A DNA stretch of 42,957 bases from a virus. Where the stretch lies: the IMG/VR virus record IMGVR_UViG_3300021420_000068, positions 1-42,957 of that record; one strand, 5' to 3'. The position numbers and the translations under genes are program-made. Positions 29,859-37,874 of the stretch are shown one piece after another (positions within the stretch are counted from its first letter, which is position 1; each line of letters begins with the position of its first letter). Under the pieces are notes generated by a model. The model had not been told where the DNA came from. It did no database searches and saw only the letters and a program-made list of their open reading frames with translations.

Positions 29859-30833
29859 TCACCTCGACACGCGGCGCTGGTAGTTTTTATTATAGATGTT
29901 CGGGATGCGAACTCCGCCGGTGCCGATGATGATCCGCGGCACCCGGTTCTCGTATTTCTTCAGCATGTAGTCGGACTGCTGGAAGTTCTGCAGCTTGAGC
30001 AGGCACAGATGCGCGGCGTAATACTGCACGGCGTCGGCATACTGCGGCGCGATCTGGGTCTCGGCGTCGCCCGGATTGAGCAGCGGGATCGGCAGGCAGA
30101 TCACGTCCCATTCGGTGACATAGGACTGATCGGGCGGCGGCTGGATTTGCACATAGCCCATCTGCTGGTTGATGGTCCACACCATGCCGCGCTGGGTGAA
30201 AAATTGCTGGCTGCGCATGTAGGCCTGGAACAGCATCGAGCCGCGCCACAACAGGGTATAGCGCTGGTCGCCCCACAGATAGGAAATCTGGATCACGTTC
30301 ATGACGTTGTTGAACAGGGTGGCAATCGCGGTTGCCCCTGTGCCACCGCCGGTGTCTGCGATGGTCACCGTTGGCGGCTGCGTTGCCGAGGGCGAGGTCG
30401 ATGGCAGTGCCGGCTTGTAGCCGGTGCCCCACACCAGCATGTTGATGCCGGTGACGACGCCGCCTGTGATGACGGGGATGCCGGTTGCCTGCACCGAACC
30501 GGACGGGCCAGGGCCGAAGGTGACCGTGGTGGAGGGTGAATAGCCGCTGCCGCCAGTGACGATGTTGGCGCCGACCACCACACCATTGAGACCGTTGGCG
30601 CCCACTAAAGGATATAGTTCCTGGTTCGGGATTACCGAGACCGGGTTATAGGCGCTGTTGTTCGGCGCGTTGTTTGGCGCCGACAGGTAGGTCTGGCGCA
30701 CGCACTGGAAATCCTCGCCCACCACGGTGCGGGCGTTGTTGATGGCGGCGGTCAGCTCAGACTGGGTAAAATCAGCGTTGGTCTGGTCGTGGACCAGAAA
30801 CTGCACTTGCGTGATGTAATCGGATAGCAGCAT
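29859..30833 (-). CDS. Head-tail adaptor-like protein with inserted GSGY repeats (324 aa)
   Basis: The N-terminus (QVQFLVHDQTNADFTQSELT and AINNAR) and C-terminus (APQYADAVQYYAAHLCLLKL) are typical of podovirus head-tail adaptors, which are helical proteins that sit below the portal. Residues about 85-175 hold two GSGY-type repeats (VTGGSGYSPSTTVTFG and a second with GTGYKP). The order adaptor then nozzle matches short-tailed phages. Start ATG at 30833. Confidence 0.65.
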   Translation of the reverse strand: MLLSDYITQVQFLVHDQTNADFTQSELTAAINNARTVVGEDFQCVRQTYLSAPNNAPNNSAYNPVSVIPNQELYPLVGANGLNGVVVGANIVTGGSGYSPSTTVTFGPGPSGSVQATGIPVITGGVVTGINMLVWGTGYKPALPSTSPSATQPPTVTIADTGGGTGATAIATLFNNVMNVIQISYLWGDQRYTLLWRGSMLFQAYMRSQQFFTQRGMVWTINQQMGYVQIQPPPDQSYVTEWDVICLPIPLLNPGDAETQIAPQYADAVQYYAAHLCLLKLQNFQQSDYMLKKYENRVPRIIIGTGGVRIPNIYNKNYQRRVSR

Positions 30834-30836
30834 TCA

Positions 30837-31262
30837 TCACGCCGCCCCTCGTCGTGTGGGTCGCTGCGGCAGCGCCGGCAGTTCGCCGTCCTTTAAAGGT
30901 TCGGTCGGGACTTCTGCATCGGCCGGGATCGGCGCGTTGAGATCGGGGGTGTCCTCGACCATGCGGTAGGTCACCTGCGCGATGTCGAACTGGTCGAACA
31001 GCCGCTCCGCCTCGGTCTTACCCTTGGTCCTCACCAGATGCGCCGGCGTGTTCCAGCCCTGACGTTTAGCGGTGTATTTGAACATCTCTTCCCTGCTGGC
31101 ACCGTCGCGGTAGCCGAACAGGTGGCCGGCCATGTCCGGCTCCATGTTGGTCGACTCCTTGGACACGATGGTCACCGGAACGCCGTCGAACATGTCGGTG
31201 AAGTCGGTGTCTCCCTTGTTGGTGACCCGAACGTAATGGATGCGATACTTCTCGTCGTTCAT
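30837..31262 (-). CDS. Hypothetical structural-region protein (141 aa)
   Basis: The protein has an N-terminal beta region (YRIHYVRVTNKGDTDFTDMFDG) and a helical middle (EEMFKYTAKRQGW, EAERLFDQFD), and ends Pro/Arg-rich. No family is recognised. It lies between capsid accessory genes and the adaptor. It may be a head-completion or assembly factor. Its ATG overlaps the preceding stop. Confidence 0.5.
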   Translation of the reverse strand: MNDEKYRIHYVRVTNKGDTDFTDMFDGVPVTIVSKESTNMEPDMAGHLFGYRDGASREEMFKYTAKRQGWNTPAHLVRTKGKTEAERLFDQFDIAQVTYRMVEDTPDLNAPIPADAEVPTEPLKDGELPALPQRPTRRGAA

Positions 31263-31510
31263 TTCTCAAATCCCCGGCCGAATTTCGGATTGCGAATCTC
31301 GATCCGGCTTCGGCGCTGGCGGTCCTGCTCCGGCACCGCCTTGCGGGCGAAGGTGGATCGCACCATCGGCATCGGCAGATGCTTGGCGCCGATGTCTGCA
31401 TCGATATGCGATGACACGATCGCCGGATTGAGGCGGTCAACAAAGGCGCCGCCGCGGATGCGCTGGTTGACGCTGTAGAGTTCGCCCTTGGAGCCGTACT
31501 TTTCAGCCAT
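31259..31510 (-). CDS. Small basic structural-region protein (83 aa)
   Basis: A basic protein with an Arg-rich C-terminal half (ARKAVPEQDRQRRSRIEIR). No known domain. Overlaps of ATGA type on both sides place it in the same translational chain as the signal-peptide protein and the 141-aa protein. Function unknown. Confidence 0.45.
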   Translation of the reverse strand: MAEKYGSKGELYSVNQRIRGGAFVDRLNPAIVSSHIDADIGAKHLPMPMVRSTFARKAVPEQDRQRRSRIEIRNPKFGRGFEK

Positions 31511-31917
31511 CAGAAATATTCCAGAAAGGTGACGTTGGTCGGGCCAGCGCCGTTAGCGATGACGTTGATGGCGGCACCGACGCCGCCGCCGGAGGCGAGG
31601 CCGGGCGTGCCGATGGTGTAGCAGGATGTCACCAGGTTGCCGGTCGGCAGCACGACGCCGGTGGTCAACGACACCGGGGTGACGCTGCCGGTGGTGAAGG
31701 TGACGATCAGGGTGGCACTGCCGTTGCAGATCGTCAGCGCCTTGCGGGTCGGGTTGGCCGGCAGCGCCGCCAACGAGGCAGAGGCCGTGACGCTGACCGT
31801 GGTAGTGACTGGCGACAGCACGGTGCTCTGGGCATGGGCTGCGCGGTATCCGAGGCCAGCGAGCCCGCCAGCCAGCAGCGACAGCATCACCCAGGTGGAG
31901 AACGAAACATACTTCAT
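31510..31917 (-). CDS. Small beta protein with signal peptide, LEYF-ending group (135 aa)
   Basis: Residues 1-30 are a signal peptide (FSTWVMLSLLAGGLAGLGYRA, cut after AHA). The mature part is Thr/Val-rich, with CNGSATLIVTF, and ends NVTFLEYF. This ending and layout recall the 21397-21705 product. One member of the pair has an export signal and the other does not. It lies among head genes. Perhaps a decoration protein placed from the periplasm side, or an exclusion protein; not known. Confidence 0.55.
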   Translation of the reverse strand: MKYVSFSTWVMLSLLAGGLAGLGYRAAHAQSTVLSPVTTTVSVTASASLAALPANPTRKALTICNGSATLIVTFTTGSVTPVSLTTGVVLPTGNLVTSCYTIGTPGLASGGGVGAAINVIANGAGPTNVTFLEYF

Positions 31918-32156
31918 GACGTCACCGGATGCGGGGTGCCGAACAGGCCGGGCTTGGCCGCGGCGGACTCTGCCACCGGATCGGGAATCGGCTCCGGTTC
32001 GACCGGAATGCCGAACTTCATCGGCTGCCAGATGTTGGCGCCGTCCAGTTCATAGAGATGGCTTTCGGTCGCCATCAGCACCCGGCCGGTCGGCAGCAGT
32101 GTCACCGATACGACTTTGGTTTCCGGCTTCATGGTGTAGGTCGGCTTGGTGGGCAT
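31914..32156 (-). CDS. Small hypothetical protein (80 aa)
   Basis: The N-terminal half has a beta hairpin-like pattern (KVVSVTLLPTGRVLMATESHLYELDG) that resembles one blade of a propeller or a small decoration domain. The C-terminal half is Pro-rich. TTAGGAG lies 7 nt before ATG 32156. Located between the HNH-like gene and the signal-peptide protein. No family. Confidence 0.5.
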   Translation of the reverse strand: MPTKPTYTMKPETKVVSVTLLPTGRVLMATESHLYELDGANIWQPMKFGIPVEPEPIPDPVAESAAAKPGLFGTPHPVTS

Positions 32157-32158
32157 GG

Positions 32159-32581
32159 TCAGGCTCCTAACATCGCAGTCGATTGACGGCGGAAACCGTT
32201 ACGGTTTCCGAGCATACCGGCGGACAGCTTAGCCTTATGTTCATCAGTCAGCTTGCGGCCAAGCCATGGGTGTTTCTGGCCTCTGACATTTTCTCCAACC
32301 GTCATGATCGAAACATTCCCGACAGCGTAGGCACCGCAATCGCCATTCCGCGCCATACAGTATTGGTGTTTCAACCGGCCCCGCTCATGGAGATGGCCGG
32401 ACTCTTCCCACAGTTTCAACCACTCTTCAAACGTCAGCAGAAACTCAATGCCACGCCTTTTGGCTCGCGCCTTTTGCCAATGCCAGCTTTGCTTCAAGTA
32501 GATCATTCTATGATCTTCAGACGATCTGATCCTCGCCATGTATTTGGCTTGGTACTCGGCGTGGTATGATCTCTCTTTCAT
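32159..32581 (-). CDS. Free-standing homing-type endonuclease with NUMOD3-like tail (140 aa)
   Basis: A basic N-terminal half (HWQKARAKRRGIEFLLTFEEW) with HERGRLKHQYCMARNGDCGAY, then a NUMOD3-like DNA-contact motif (GRKLTDEHKAKLSAGM, GNRNGF). This is a usual plan for phage homing endonucleases that sit between structural genes. The gene is AT-richer than both neighbours and separates two virion genes, a sign of an independent insertion. ATG 32581 is chosen; TTG 32593 is possible. Catalytic residues cannot be fixed by eye. Confidence 0.7.
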   Translation of the reverse strand: MKERSYHAEYQAKYMARIRSSEDHRMIYLKQSWHWQKARAKRRGIEFLLTFEEWLKLWEESGHLHERGRLKHQYCMARNGDCGAYAVGNVSIMTVGENVRGQKHPWLGRKLTDEHKAKLSAGMLGNRNGFRRQSTAMLGA

Positions 32582-32597
32582 CAGTCTTTTCAACTAG

Positions 32598-33491
32598 TTA
32601 TTGAACACGCGGCTGGAATGCAGCGGTGGCGTTGGCAGCGGCGGTGACCGCCGACATGGTGACGGTGGCGGCGCCGACACCGGTGATGGTCCCGGTCGGG
32701 GTGCCGGTATAGCCCGAGCCGTTGTTGACGATGACGACGCCGGTGACGGTGGCCGAGCCGGTCAGGGCGGTCGGGGTCAACTGCACGCCGACGGCGCTGG
32801 TATTCTGGTTGCCCGGAACGGCGTTGGTCGGGAACACCAGGCCCGGCGGCGGATAGGCCGCGGCGGCGAAGGTGCCACCACCCGACGGCCCGCCGGTGTA
32901 GTAGGCCGGCTGCGGGATCACGTACCAGTTCGGCGACACCGGATAGCCGGCGCCGACATTGACCATGGTGACCGAGGCGATGGTGCCGGTGGCCGAAAGC
33001 GCAGCAACGGCCGTGGCCTGGATGCCGCCGGTCGGTGGCGGGTCGCAGCACAGTAGCGGCGGCACCAGGAAGCCACTTCCTGCCTGGGTAATGGTTGGAG
33101 CGGCAACCGAGCCGCCGACGATGACGTAGCCGGTAGCCTGCACGCCGCCCGTGGTGTTGGAGGCGATGATCGACAGCACGCCGGACCCGGCGGTGCCGAT
33201 GCCGTTGGTACCGGTGGTGCCGGCCGCGAACGATGCGACCTGGACGATGCCGGTGGTGTTCAAGAGGCGGATGTTGGTGCCGTCCGACGAGATGAAGTCG
33301 CTCGCGCTGGCGATGGTCTGCCAGGCGGTGGAGATCGGGTTCCACCATTGCAACGCCATGTTGGCCGGCACGTTGCACAGCCATTCGCCCGAGGGCAGAT
33401 ACCAGGTACCGCCGGTGCCGAGCGTGATCTGCACCATGCCTTCCGAGGGCTGGGCGGTCGGATAAGGAAAATTGCCGCGGACTTGTGCCAT
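32598..33491 (-). CDS. Structural protein with GSGY-type repeats (297 aa)
   Basis: The first 100 residues form a beta domain (TLGTGGTWYLPSGEW, NMALQWWNP). Afterwards come three repeats with AGSGF, GAGYPVSP and GSGYTGTP cores and Ala/Thr strands, like those in the 27666 and 29859 products. It is placed right behind the capsid gene, where decoration or head-fibre genes often lie. No signal peptide. Confidence 0.55.
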   Translation of the reverse strand: MAQVRGNFPYPTAQPSEGMVQITLGTGGTWYLPSGEWLCNVPANMALQWWNPISTAWQTIASASDFISSDGTNIRLLNTTGIVQVASFAAGTTGTNGIGTAGSGVLSIIASNTTGGVQATGYVIVGGSVAAPTITQAGSGFLVPPLLCCDPPPTGGIQATAVAALSATGTIASVTMVNVGAGYPVSPNWYVIPQPAYYTGGPSGGGTFAAAAYPPPGLVFPTNAVPGNQNTSAVGVQLTPTALTGSATVTGVVIVNNGSGYTGTPTGTITGVGAATVTMSAVTAAANATAAFQPRVQ

Positions 33492-33501
33492 GTGTGCGCC
33501 T

Positions 33502-34512
33502 TTAGATGTTCAGGAACGCGAGACCGTCGAACTTGCCGTGCGCCTTGCACTTCACGTCGACCAGTTCGAGAAGCGACAGGATGGCGCCGATATACCCCAA
33601 CTGGTTGTTCGGCAGCGTCGACTCGAAGCCGGTGAAGGAGAACGCGGCGCGCTCATGCAGGAACAGACTGAGGTAGTTGTTGTTGACGAGGTACAGCGTC
33701 CCCTCCGGGCAATACGGGTCGGCGTAGAACGGCACGCCGGCGACATCCAGTGCACGGAACAGCGACTGCACCTTGGTGTCGGCGCCGAACGCGCTGGACG
33801 GTGTGATGTTGTAGCGTTCCTGGCTGGTGAAATCCTGCGCCAGCAGGGTCCAGGTGCCGAAACCCATGATGCCCAAGGTCGGCATCTCGCCCGTGGTCTT
33901 AGAGACCTGGGCGATATACTGCAGCATCAGGTTGCGGGTCGGGGTGGTGGTGCCGGTGCCGTGGACGTAGGTGGATTTCCAGAAGGCGTTCGTCGTGCGA
34001 GAGACGCCGCCATACGTCGCTGAGAACGTACCGTCGTCAATGGCCGCGGGCAGGCCAACCAATTGTTGCTGGTTAGATACATTGTTAAAGAGAGCGGTTG
34101 CAAAGGTATCAATGGTGACGTTGGTACTATCATTCATCCTCGCTTCGATCAGGGGGACGACCGAGTAATCCAGTTGCACCAGGCCTTCCATCCCGAGGAA
34201 CGGGATCGTGGTGACGAAGGCCTTCAAATTGAACTCGGCGTTCTGGATGCCGGGCTGCACGCCGGGCTGCTGGAACGAACCGGAGTAGTCGACCCACTGG
34301 CCCGACACCATCGGCGCGCCCTGCAAGGGAGCCGTGATCGGCGACAGACCGCCGGTCGCCACCTGCGCCGAGGACAACAGCGCAGCGATCAGCGGCGCGG
34401 ATTTCCACAGTTGGACGTAGACCCTGGGCATGTAGGCGCGCCGTACAACCGAGGATAGTTCTGATGCTATGGCACCACTTGCGGGGATCACGCCACTGCC
34501 GAATTGGGGCAT
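33502..34512 (-). CDS. Major capsid protein (336 aa)
   Basis: The position (portal, scaffold-like protein, then this gene), the length (336 aa) and the mixed alpha/beta make-up all fit an HK97-fold major capsid protein. The N-arm (residues 1-50) is helical and the core has MGFGTWTLLAQD and the LYLVNNNYLSLFLHE strand. AAAGGA is upstream of ATG 34512. A short paralogue is found at 22503-22841. The capsid assignment is contextual; the fold was not tested. Confidence 0.8.
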   Translation of the reverse strand: MPQFGSGVIPASGAIASELSSVVRRAYMPRVYVQLWKSAPLIAALLSSAQVATGGLSPITAPLQGAPMVSGQWVDYSGSFQQPGVQPGIQNAEFNLKAFVTTIPFLGMEGLVQLDYSVVPLIEARMNDSTNVTIDTFATALFNNVSNQQQLVGLPAAIDDGTFSATYGGVSRTTNAFWKSTYVHGTGTTTPTRNLMLQYIAQVSKTTGEMPTLGIMGFGTWTLLAQDFTSQERYNITPSSAFGADTKVQSLFRALDVAGVPFYADPYCPEGTLYLVNNNYLSLFLHERAAFSFTGFESTLPNNQLGYIGAILSLLELVDVKCKAHGKFDGLAFLNI

Positions 34513-34532
34513 TTCTCAATCCTTTCAACGCG

Positions 34533-35066
34533 TTAGCGTTTCTTCCGCATGAATTCGCCGATCACCTGATGCGCAGTATCGCGCGCCGCCTTGGTCGGAT
34601 CGGGTCCGAACTTGGCGAATTCAGGCATTTCCCAGGTGGCGCCGTGCTGCGGCGGCTCATTGTCCAGATTTGGCTCGTGAGGCGGCAGCGTCGCGGCGTA
34701 CAGCGTGGCGCCGTCCTCGTAGTCGCTGATGCCCTTCTTCTGCATCAACGCCTCGATCTTTGTGACATCATCCTCGGAGTATTTCCGTCCCGACGAATCG
34801 CCATTGAGAAGCCGGGTGCGCTTGGCGTTCATCTGCGCCAGCATTTCGTCCTGCTGGCGTTTGACCGCCGCCTCTTCCTGCTCGCGCTTGAAGGCTTCGA
34901 ACCTGTCCTCGACGTCGACATCGGCGAACGCGGCGGCGTGTTTACTGTCCGGCGCGATTTCCCGAATCGCCTTGGCAATGGTTTTGCGGGTCTTCTTGTC
35001 GTGCGCCAGCTTCAGGAACAATTCCCTGAGTTCGTCGGTGGGCGGCGCCTGGTGGGTGTCGGTCAC
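34533..35066 (-). CDS. Scaffolding-like protein (177 aa)
   Basis: A very charged, helical, soluble protein (DRFEAFKREQEEAAVKRQQDEM) with a C-terminal basic end (GEFMRKKR). It comes just before the capsid gene, as scaffolds usually do. Basic C-termini of scaffolds bind the coat. There is no protease motif. GTG 35066 directly follows the preceding TAG stop. Role inferred by position and composition. Confidence 0.65.
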   Translation of the reverse strand: MTDTHQAPPTDELRELFLKLAHDKKTRKTIAKAIREIAPDSKHAAAFADVDVEDRFEAFKREQEEAAVKRQQDEMLAQMNAKRTRLLNGDSSGRKYSEDDVTKIEALMQKKGISDYEDGATLYAATLPPHEPNLDNEPPQHGATWEMPEFAKFGPDPTKAARDTAHQVIGEFMRKKR

Positions 35067-35279
35067 CTAAATTGGCTTTCCACGTTGGGCCGAGGGTCCA
35101 CCGCGCTCCAGCGTCGGCGAGCCGGTCTTGTAGCGCTCACCGGACGGCGAGGTCAGCTTTTCCGATGAGGTGAAGCCGCCGAGGGCGGTGTATTCGGGCG
35201 GGTTGCGGAAGATGCCGTCTTCCATGCGGCGGGTGCGCAAGTTGCCGGTCTTCACCTTCGGCCTGAGATATTCTGTCAC
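35067..35279 (-). CDS. Small hypothetical protein (70 aa)
   Basis: A basic, Gly/Pro/Ser-rich 70-residue protein, with no clear secondary-structure core (RPKVKTGNLRTRRM, then SGERYKTGSPTLERGG). GTG at 35279 overlaps the stop of the preceding Pro-rich gene (GTGA). Possibly a structural accessory of the packaging/assembly region. Confidence 0.45.
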   Translation of the reverse strand: MTEYLRPKVKTGNLRTRRMEDGIFRNPPEYTALGGFTSSEKLTSPSGERYKTGSPTLERGGPSAQRGKPI

Positions 35280-35707
35280 GCTGCTTCTCCCTCTGCGCCA
35301 CCGCCCATGCCGGGCGGCGGGGTGTTGTTGGAAACAATGCCCGGCGGCGGGGCTGCACTGAGCGGTCCCTTTTTGTTGGCCATCGCCATCTGGGCAAGGC
35401 CCGCCGGGACCATGTTGTCGCCTTCTGCCTTGCCGAATACCTTGTTGAGTTCGCGCATTGCTTCGAGCAGCGCGTTGGTTTCTTTCGATCCGAACGGGAA
35501 CGCCATGCTGGCCTTGAGCAGCATCGGCATCGCGCTTTTAACTGACTGGATGCCTGCGGCCTTGTTGCCGGCACCGCCACCGGGCGAGAGCACCGGCGAG
35601 CCGCCCGGCCCTCCTGGGCCGCCGACTGGAGACCCCGGCATCGACGGACCACCGGGAGGTGCCGGTGGTGGTGCCATTGGTGCTCCAGGTGCGCCAGGTG
35701 CTTCCAT
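35276..35707 (-). CDS. Pro/Gly-rich portal-region protein (143 aa)
   Basis: The N-terminal 50 residues are almost only Pro, Gly and Ala (GAPGAPMAPPPAPPGG). A folded helical middle follows (LLKASMAFPFGSKETNALLEAMRELN), then another Pro-rich tail. No clear ribosome site lies before ATG 35707; internal ATGs are possible. It is the first gene after the terminator at 35757-35789, so its expression may be reduced or controlled by readthrough. Confidence 0.55.
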   Translation of the reverse strand: MEAPGAPGAPMAPPPAPPGGPSMPGSPVGGPGGPGGSPVLSPGGGAGNKAAGIQSVKSAMPMLLKASMAFPFGSKETNALLEAMRELNKVFGKAEGDNMVPAGLAQMAMANKKGPLSAAPPPGIVSNNTPPPGMGGGAEGEAA

Positions 35708-35756
35708 GGCGCAATTGATACGCCGCTTTAACTGTTGCCGTCAATGGCAAGCAAAC

Positions 35757-35789
35757 AAACACCCCGCGGTGTGAGGGCGCGGGGTGTTT
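35757..35789 (-). terminator. Rho-independent terminator, perfect 12-bp stem
   Basis: AAACACCCCGCG (35757-35768) and CGCGGGGTGTTT (35778-35789) pair perfectly around a 9-nt loop. Leftward, the stem is followed by GTTTGCTTG; rightward by a single further T. It lies after the mini-gene 35824-35874 and before the 35276-35707 gene, so it would lower transcription into the scaffold and capsid genes unless readthrough or a separate promoter is used. Confidence 0.8.
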
Positions 35790-35823
35790 TCACACGAGTA
35801 CTGGCGATCCCTTGGTTAGGGGT

Positions 35824-35874
35824 TTACTTCCGGCGGTGCTTACGTCCACCGCGGCGATGTCTTCGCTTGGCCAT
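35824..35874 (-). CDS. Arg/Lys-rich 16-residue mini-protein
   Basis: The frame ATG to TAA encodes MAKRRHRRGGRKHRRK. Eleven of 16 residues are Arg or Lys and two are His. The ribosome site is near-ideal, AAAGGAG 6 nt before ATG, in contrast with the poor site of the gene behind it. A perfect terminator follows the stop by 34 bp. It is located between the portal-side genes and the scaffold-capsid block. The composition suits binding of DNA or RNA, such as neutralising packaged DNA or acting at the portal. It could also be a leader peptide that controls the terminator. No family is known to me. Confidence 0.55.
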   Translation of the reverse strand: MAKRRHRRGGRKHRRK

Positions 35875-35911
35875 GGTATGCTCCTTTCCTTGGTTGGAAG
35901 GGCGGTCGTAA

Positions 35912-36118
35912 TCAGGTGGGGAGGCCTGAAACGCCCGTTTCTACGCGAGGTGATGCTAACACCAGACCGACGCCGAGGCAACGGCTGCATTTATGCCAGA
36001 GGTCAATTGGCGAACTGCTGTTGCCCACAAAGGTCGGTTGCGGCAGTTCCTCGCCTAATATCCCGCGCGAGGTGTGACCGCATCCGTAGCAGACCGGACA
36101 AATCCTCGAATTATACAT
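35912..36118 (-). CDS. Small DnaJ-type zinc-finger protein (68 aa)
   Basis: Two CxxCxGxG-like motifs are seen: CPVCYGCGH (residues 7-15) and CSRCLGVG (about 43-50). These are the zinc-binding repeats of DnaJ-type proteins; here they make up the whole protein. GGGAGCGC is upstream of ATG 36118. The start overlaps the portal stop by 8 nt. It might be a chaperone-like or nucleic-acid binding accessory of capsid assembly; inferred. Confidence 0.6.
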   Translation of the reverse strand: MYNSRICPVCYGCGHTSRGILGEELPQPTFVGNSSSPIDLWHKCSRCLGVGLVLASPRVETGVSGLPT

Positions 36119-37874
36119 GCGCTCCCTTTCCGTTTCCCTTCGCTGGTTTCACCCCGTCCGGCGGAATGCCCATCTTCATCTTCATCATGTCGGCCTGCGC
36201 CTTCTTCTTGGCGCGCGCGCGTAAGCTATGGATAAGGTTATCTCTATCAGGCGGATTGAGCAGACGCAGCAATCCTTCCGCATCGATCGCCTGGGCCTTG
36301 AACAGGAAGGCGGCGAGTTCCTTCGAATCGTCGGCATAGAGCGGCGAGTGCGAATGCCCGGCGATTCGAAGGGAATACTCCTCGCTCATGTTGGCGTAGT
36401 AGAACGGATCGCCCGACTTGCCGTCCTCCTTGGGATCGGGATCGATCGGGTTGTCGTCGTTGCGCATGTGCAGCTTGAAAGTCAGGTCGCCGAGCCGCAC
36501 CAGCGGGCCTTCCAGTTTCAGCGCGGTCTTCTTGATCCGTCCGGCGCCGGTGGTGGCGAGCTGCTTGGCGTGTTCCTTGGAGCGCACGCCCGCGGTGCCC
36601 TTGCCCTGCACCACCTCCGTTAATCCACTGGCTTCCATGAACAATTGCCCGATCTGCATGTAGTCGGCGAAGATGTCGGGTGGCATCTCCGGGTACAGTT
36701 CCTTGATCGCAGCCTGCGGCAATTGGTCCATCACCCAACTGTCAGCGCCGCCGAACGCGTCCATCTTCTCGTCGCTTAAGCCCATGAAGCCACTTCCTAC
36801 CCGCGGCGGGTAGGCCTGTTTCTCCAGGATGTCATGTATCTGGTCGAGCCGTTCGTTCGACCATTGCTGCAGCGGGATCAGGCTTTCGATGTGCGCCTTG
36901 CCCCAGAAATACTCGTAGATCGAGTAGGGCCGCACCAGCGTATAGGGGTGTTCCCGCGGGAGGAACGGGTTGCACTTGGTATTATAAAATTGTTCCTGCT
37001 GCTTGCGCAGTCCCTTGAACTTGCCGGCGTTCTTCAGCGCCTCGACGGTCTTCTTGGAGTCGCTTATCACGATGCCCGGCGTCACCACCCAGAACACCCG
37101 GTAGTCCTCGCATTCGTCGTCCCAGATCGTGACCTCGGCAAATTCCACCAGCGGGCGATCGACCTTGGCGTGATACGAGGCGCGCGCCGTGTAGGTCGGG
37201 TTGACCGATCCGCTCATCGGACCGCCGATGTTTTCGCCGCCGGTCGACGAGATGATCATCCGTGTGATCAGTTCGGGGAACGGTGATTCGTACGGCGTGT
37301 TGACCACCGACAGTTTGTCGATCCGATCGGCGAGCCCGGCGCGGGTCAACCGCTGGCAGGCGTTGTCGTAGTCGATATGGTAGCAGTGACAGAACGCCTG
37401 CTGGCTTTCCAGTTCGGTGATTTCCTCGGCGAACACTCCGAATTGCCACGGCATGATCAGCTTGCAGGTCGGGTCGTCGTTGACATCGCTCCAGCCGCTT
37501 TTGAGGATCACGCTGTCAAATTCCAGCGCCCCGATCAGCGCGTCGCCGAAGAAGTCGAACATGCCGGCGTCGCGGAAGTCGTTGTTGAAACTGTCCTGCG
37601 CGCTCATGTACTGCTTGACCACGTCGTCCTTGGAGTTGAGCGGCGCACTCAAGGAGAAGGTGGCGTGGTCCGGCGAGTAGAGGAACGAGGCCACCAGGTC
37701 GAGATGGCTTTCGATCCGGTTGTAGATCACTTGATCCGGGTCTTCGCCGCCATACAGAAAGAACTGGCGGCGGCGGTCGTACAAATCCTTGCGGTCCTTC
37801 TTGGAGTCCATGCAGGTGTCGACTACCCATTGCACGAACTCATCGCGGCGTTCCTGGTCGTGCGGGATGATCAT
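36111..37874 (-). CDS. Portal protein (587 aa)
   Basis: The size, the position after the terminase and before the capsid genes, and the sequence character all fit a podovirus-type portal. The N-terminus is helical and acidic (RRDEFVQWVVDTCMDSKKDR), followed by LYDRRRQFFLYGGEDPDQVI, a wing-like mixed region (GWSDVNDDPTCKLIMPWQFG) and a long helical C-terminal part ending in a Lys-rich tail (RARAKKKAQADMMKMK). Frame extensions to 38189 are not used because ATG 37874 has TAAGG 8-9 nt upstream. The terminase would dock on it. Confidence 0.78.
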   Translation of the reverse strand: MIIPHDQERRDEFVQWVVDTCMDSKKDRKDLYDRRRQFFLYGGEDPDQVIYNRIESHLDLVASFLYSPDHATFSLSAPLNSKDDVVKQYMSAQDSFNNDFRDAGMFDFFGDALIGALEFDSVILKSGWSDVNDDPTCKLIMPWQFGVFAEEITELESQQAFCHCYHIDYDNACQRLTRAGLADRIDKLSVVNTPYESPFPELITRMIISSTGGENIGGPMSGSVNPTYTARASYHAKVDRPLVEFAEVTIWDDECEDYRVFWVVTPGIVISDSKKTVEALKNAGKFKGLRKQQEQFYNTKCNPFLPREHPYTLVRPYSIYEYFWGKAHIESLIPLQQWSNERLDQIHDILEKQAYPPRVGSGFMGLSDEKMDAFGGADSWVMDQLPQAAIKELYPEMPPDIFADYMQIGQLFMEASGLTEVVQGKGTAGVRSKEHAKQLATTGAGRIKKTALKLEGPLVRLGDLTFKLHMRNDDNPIDPDPKEDGKSGDPFYYANMSEEYSLRIAGHSHSPLYADDSKELAAFLFKAQAIDAEGLLRLLNPPDRDNLIHSLRARAKKKAQADMMKMKMGIPPDGVKPAKGNGKGAHV

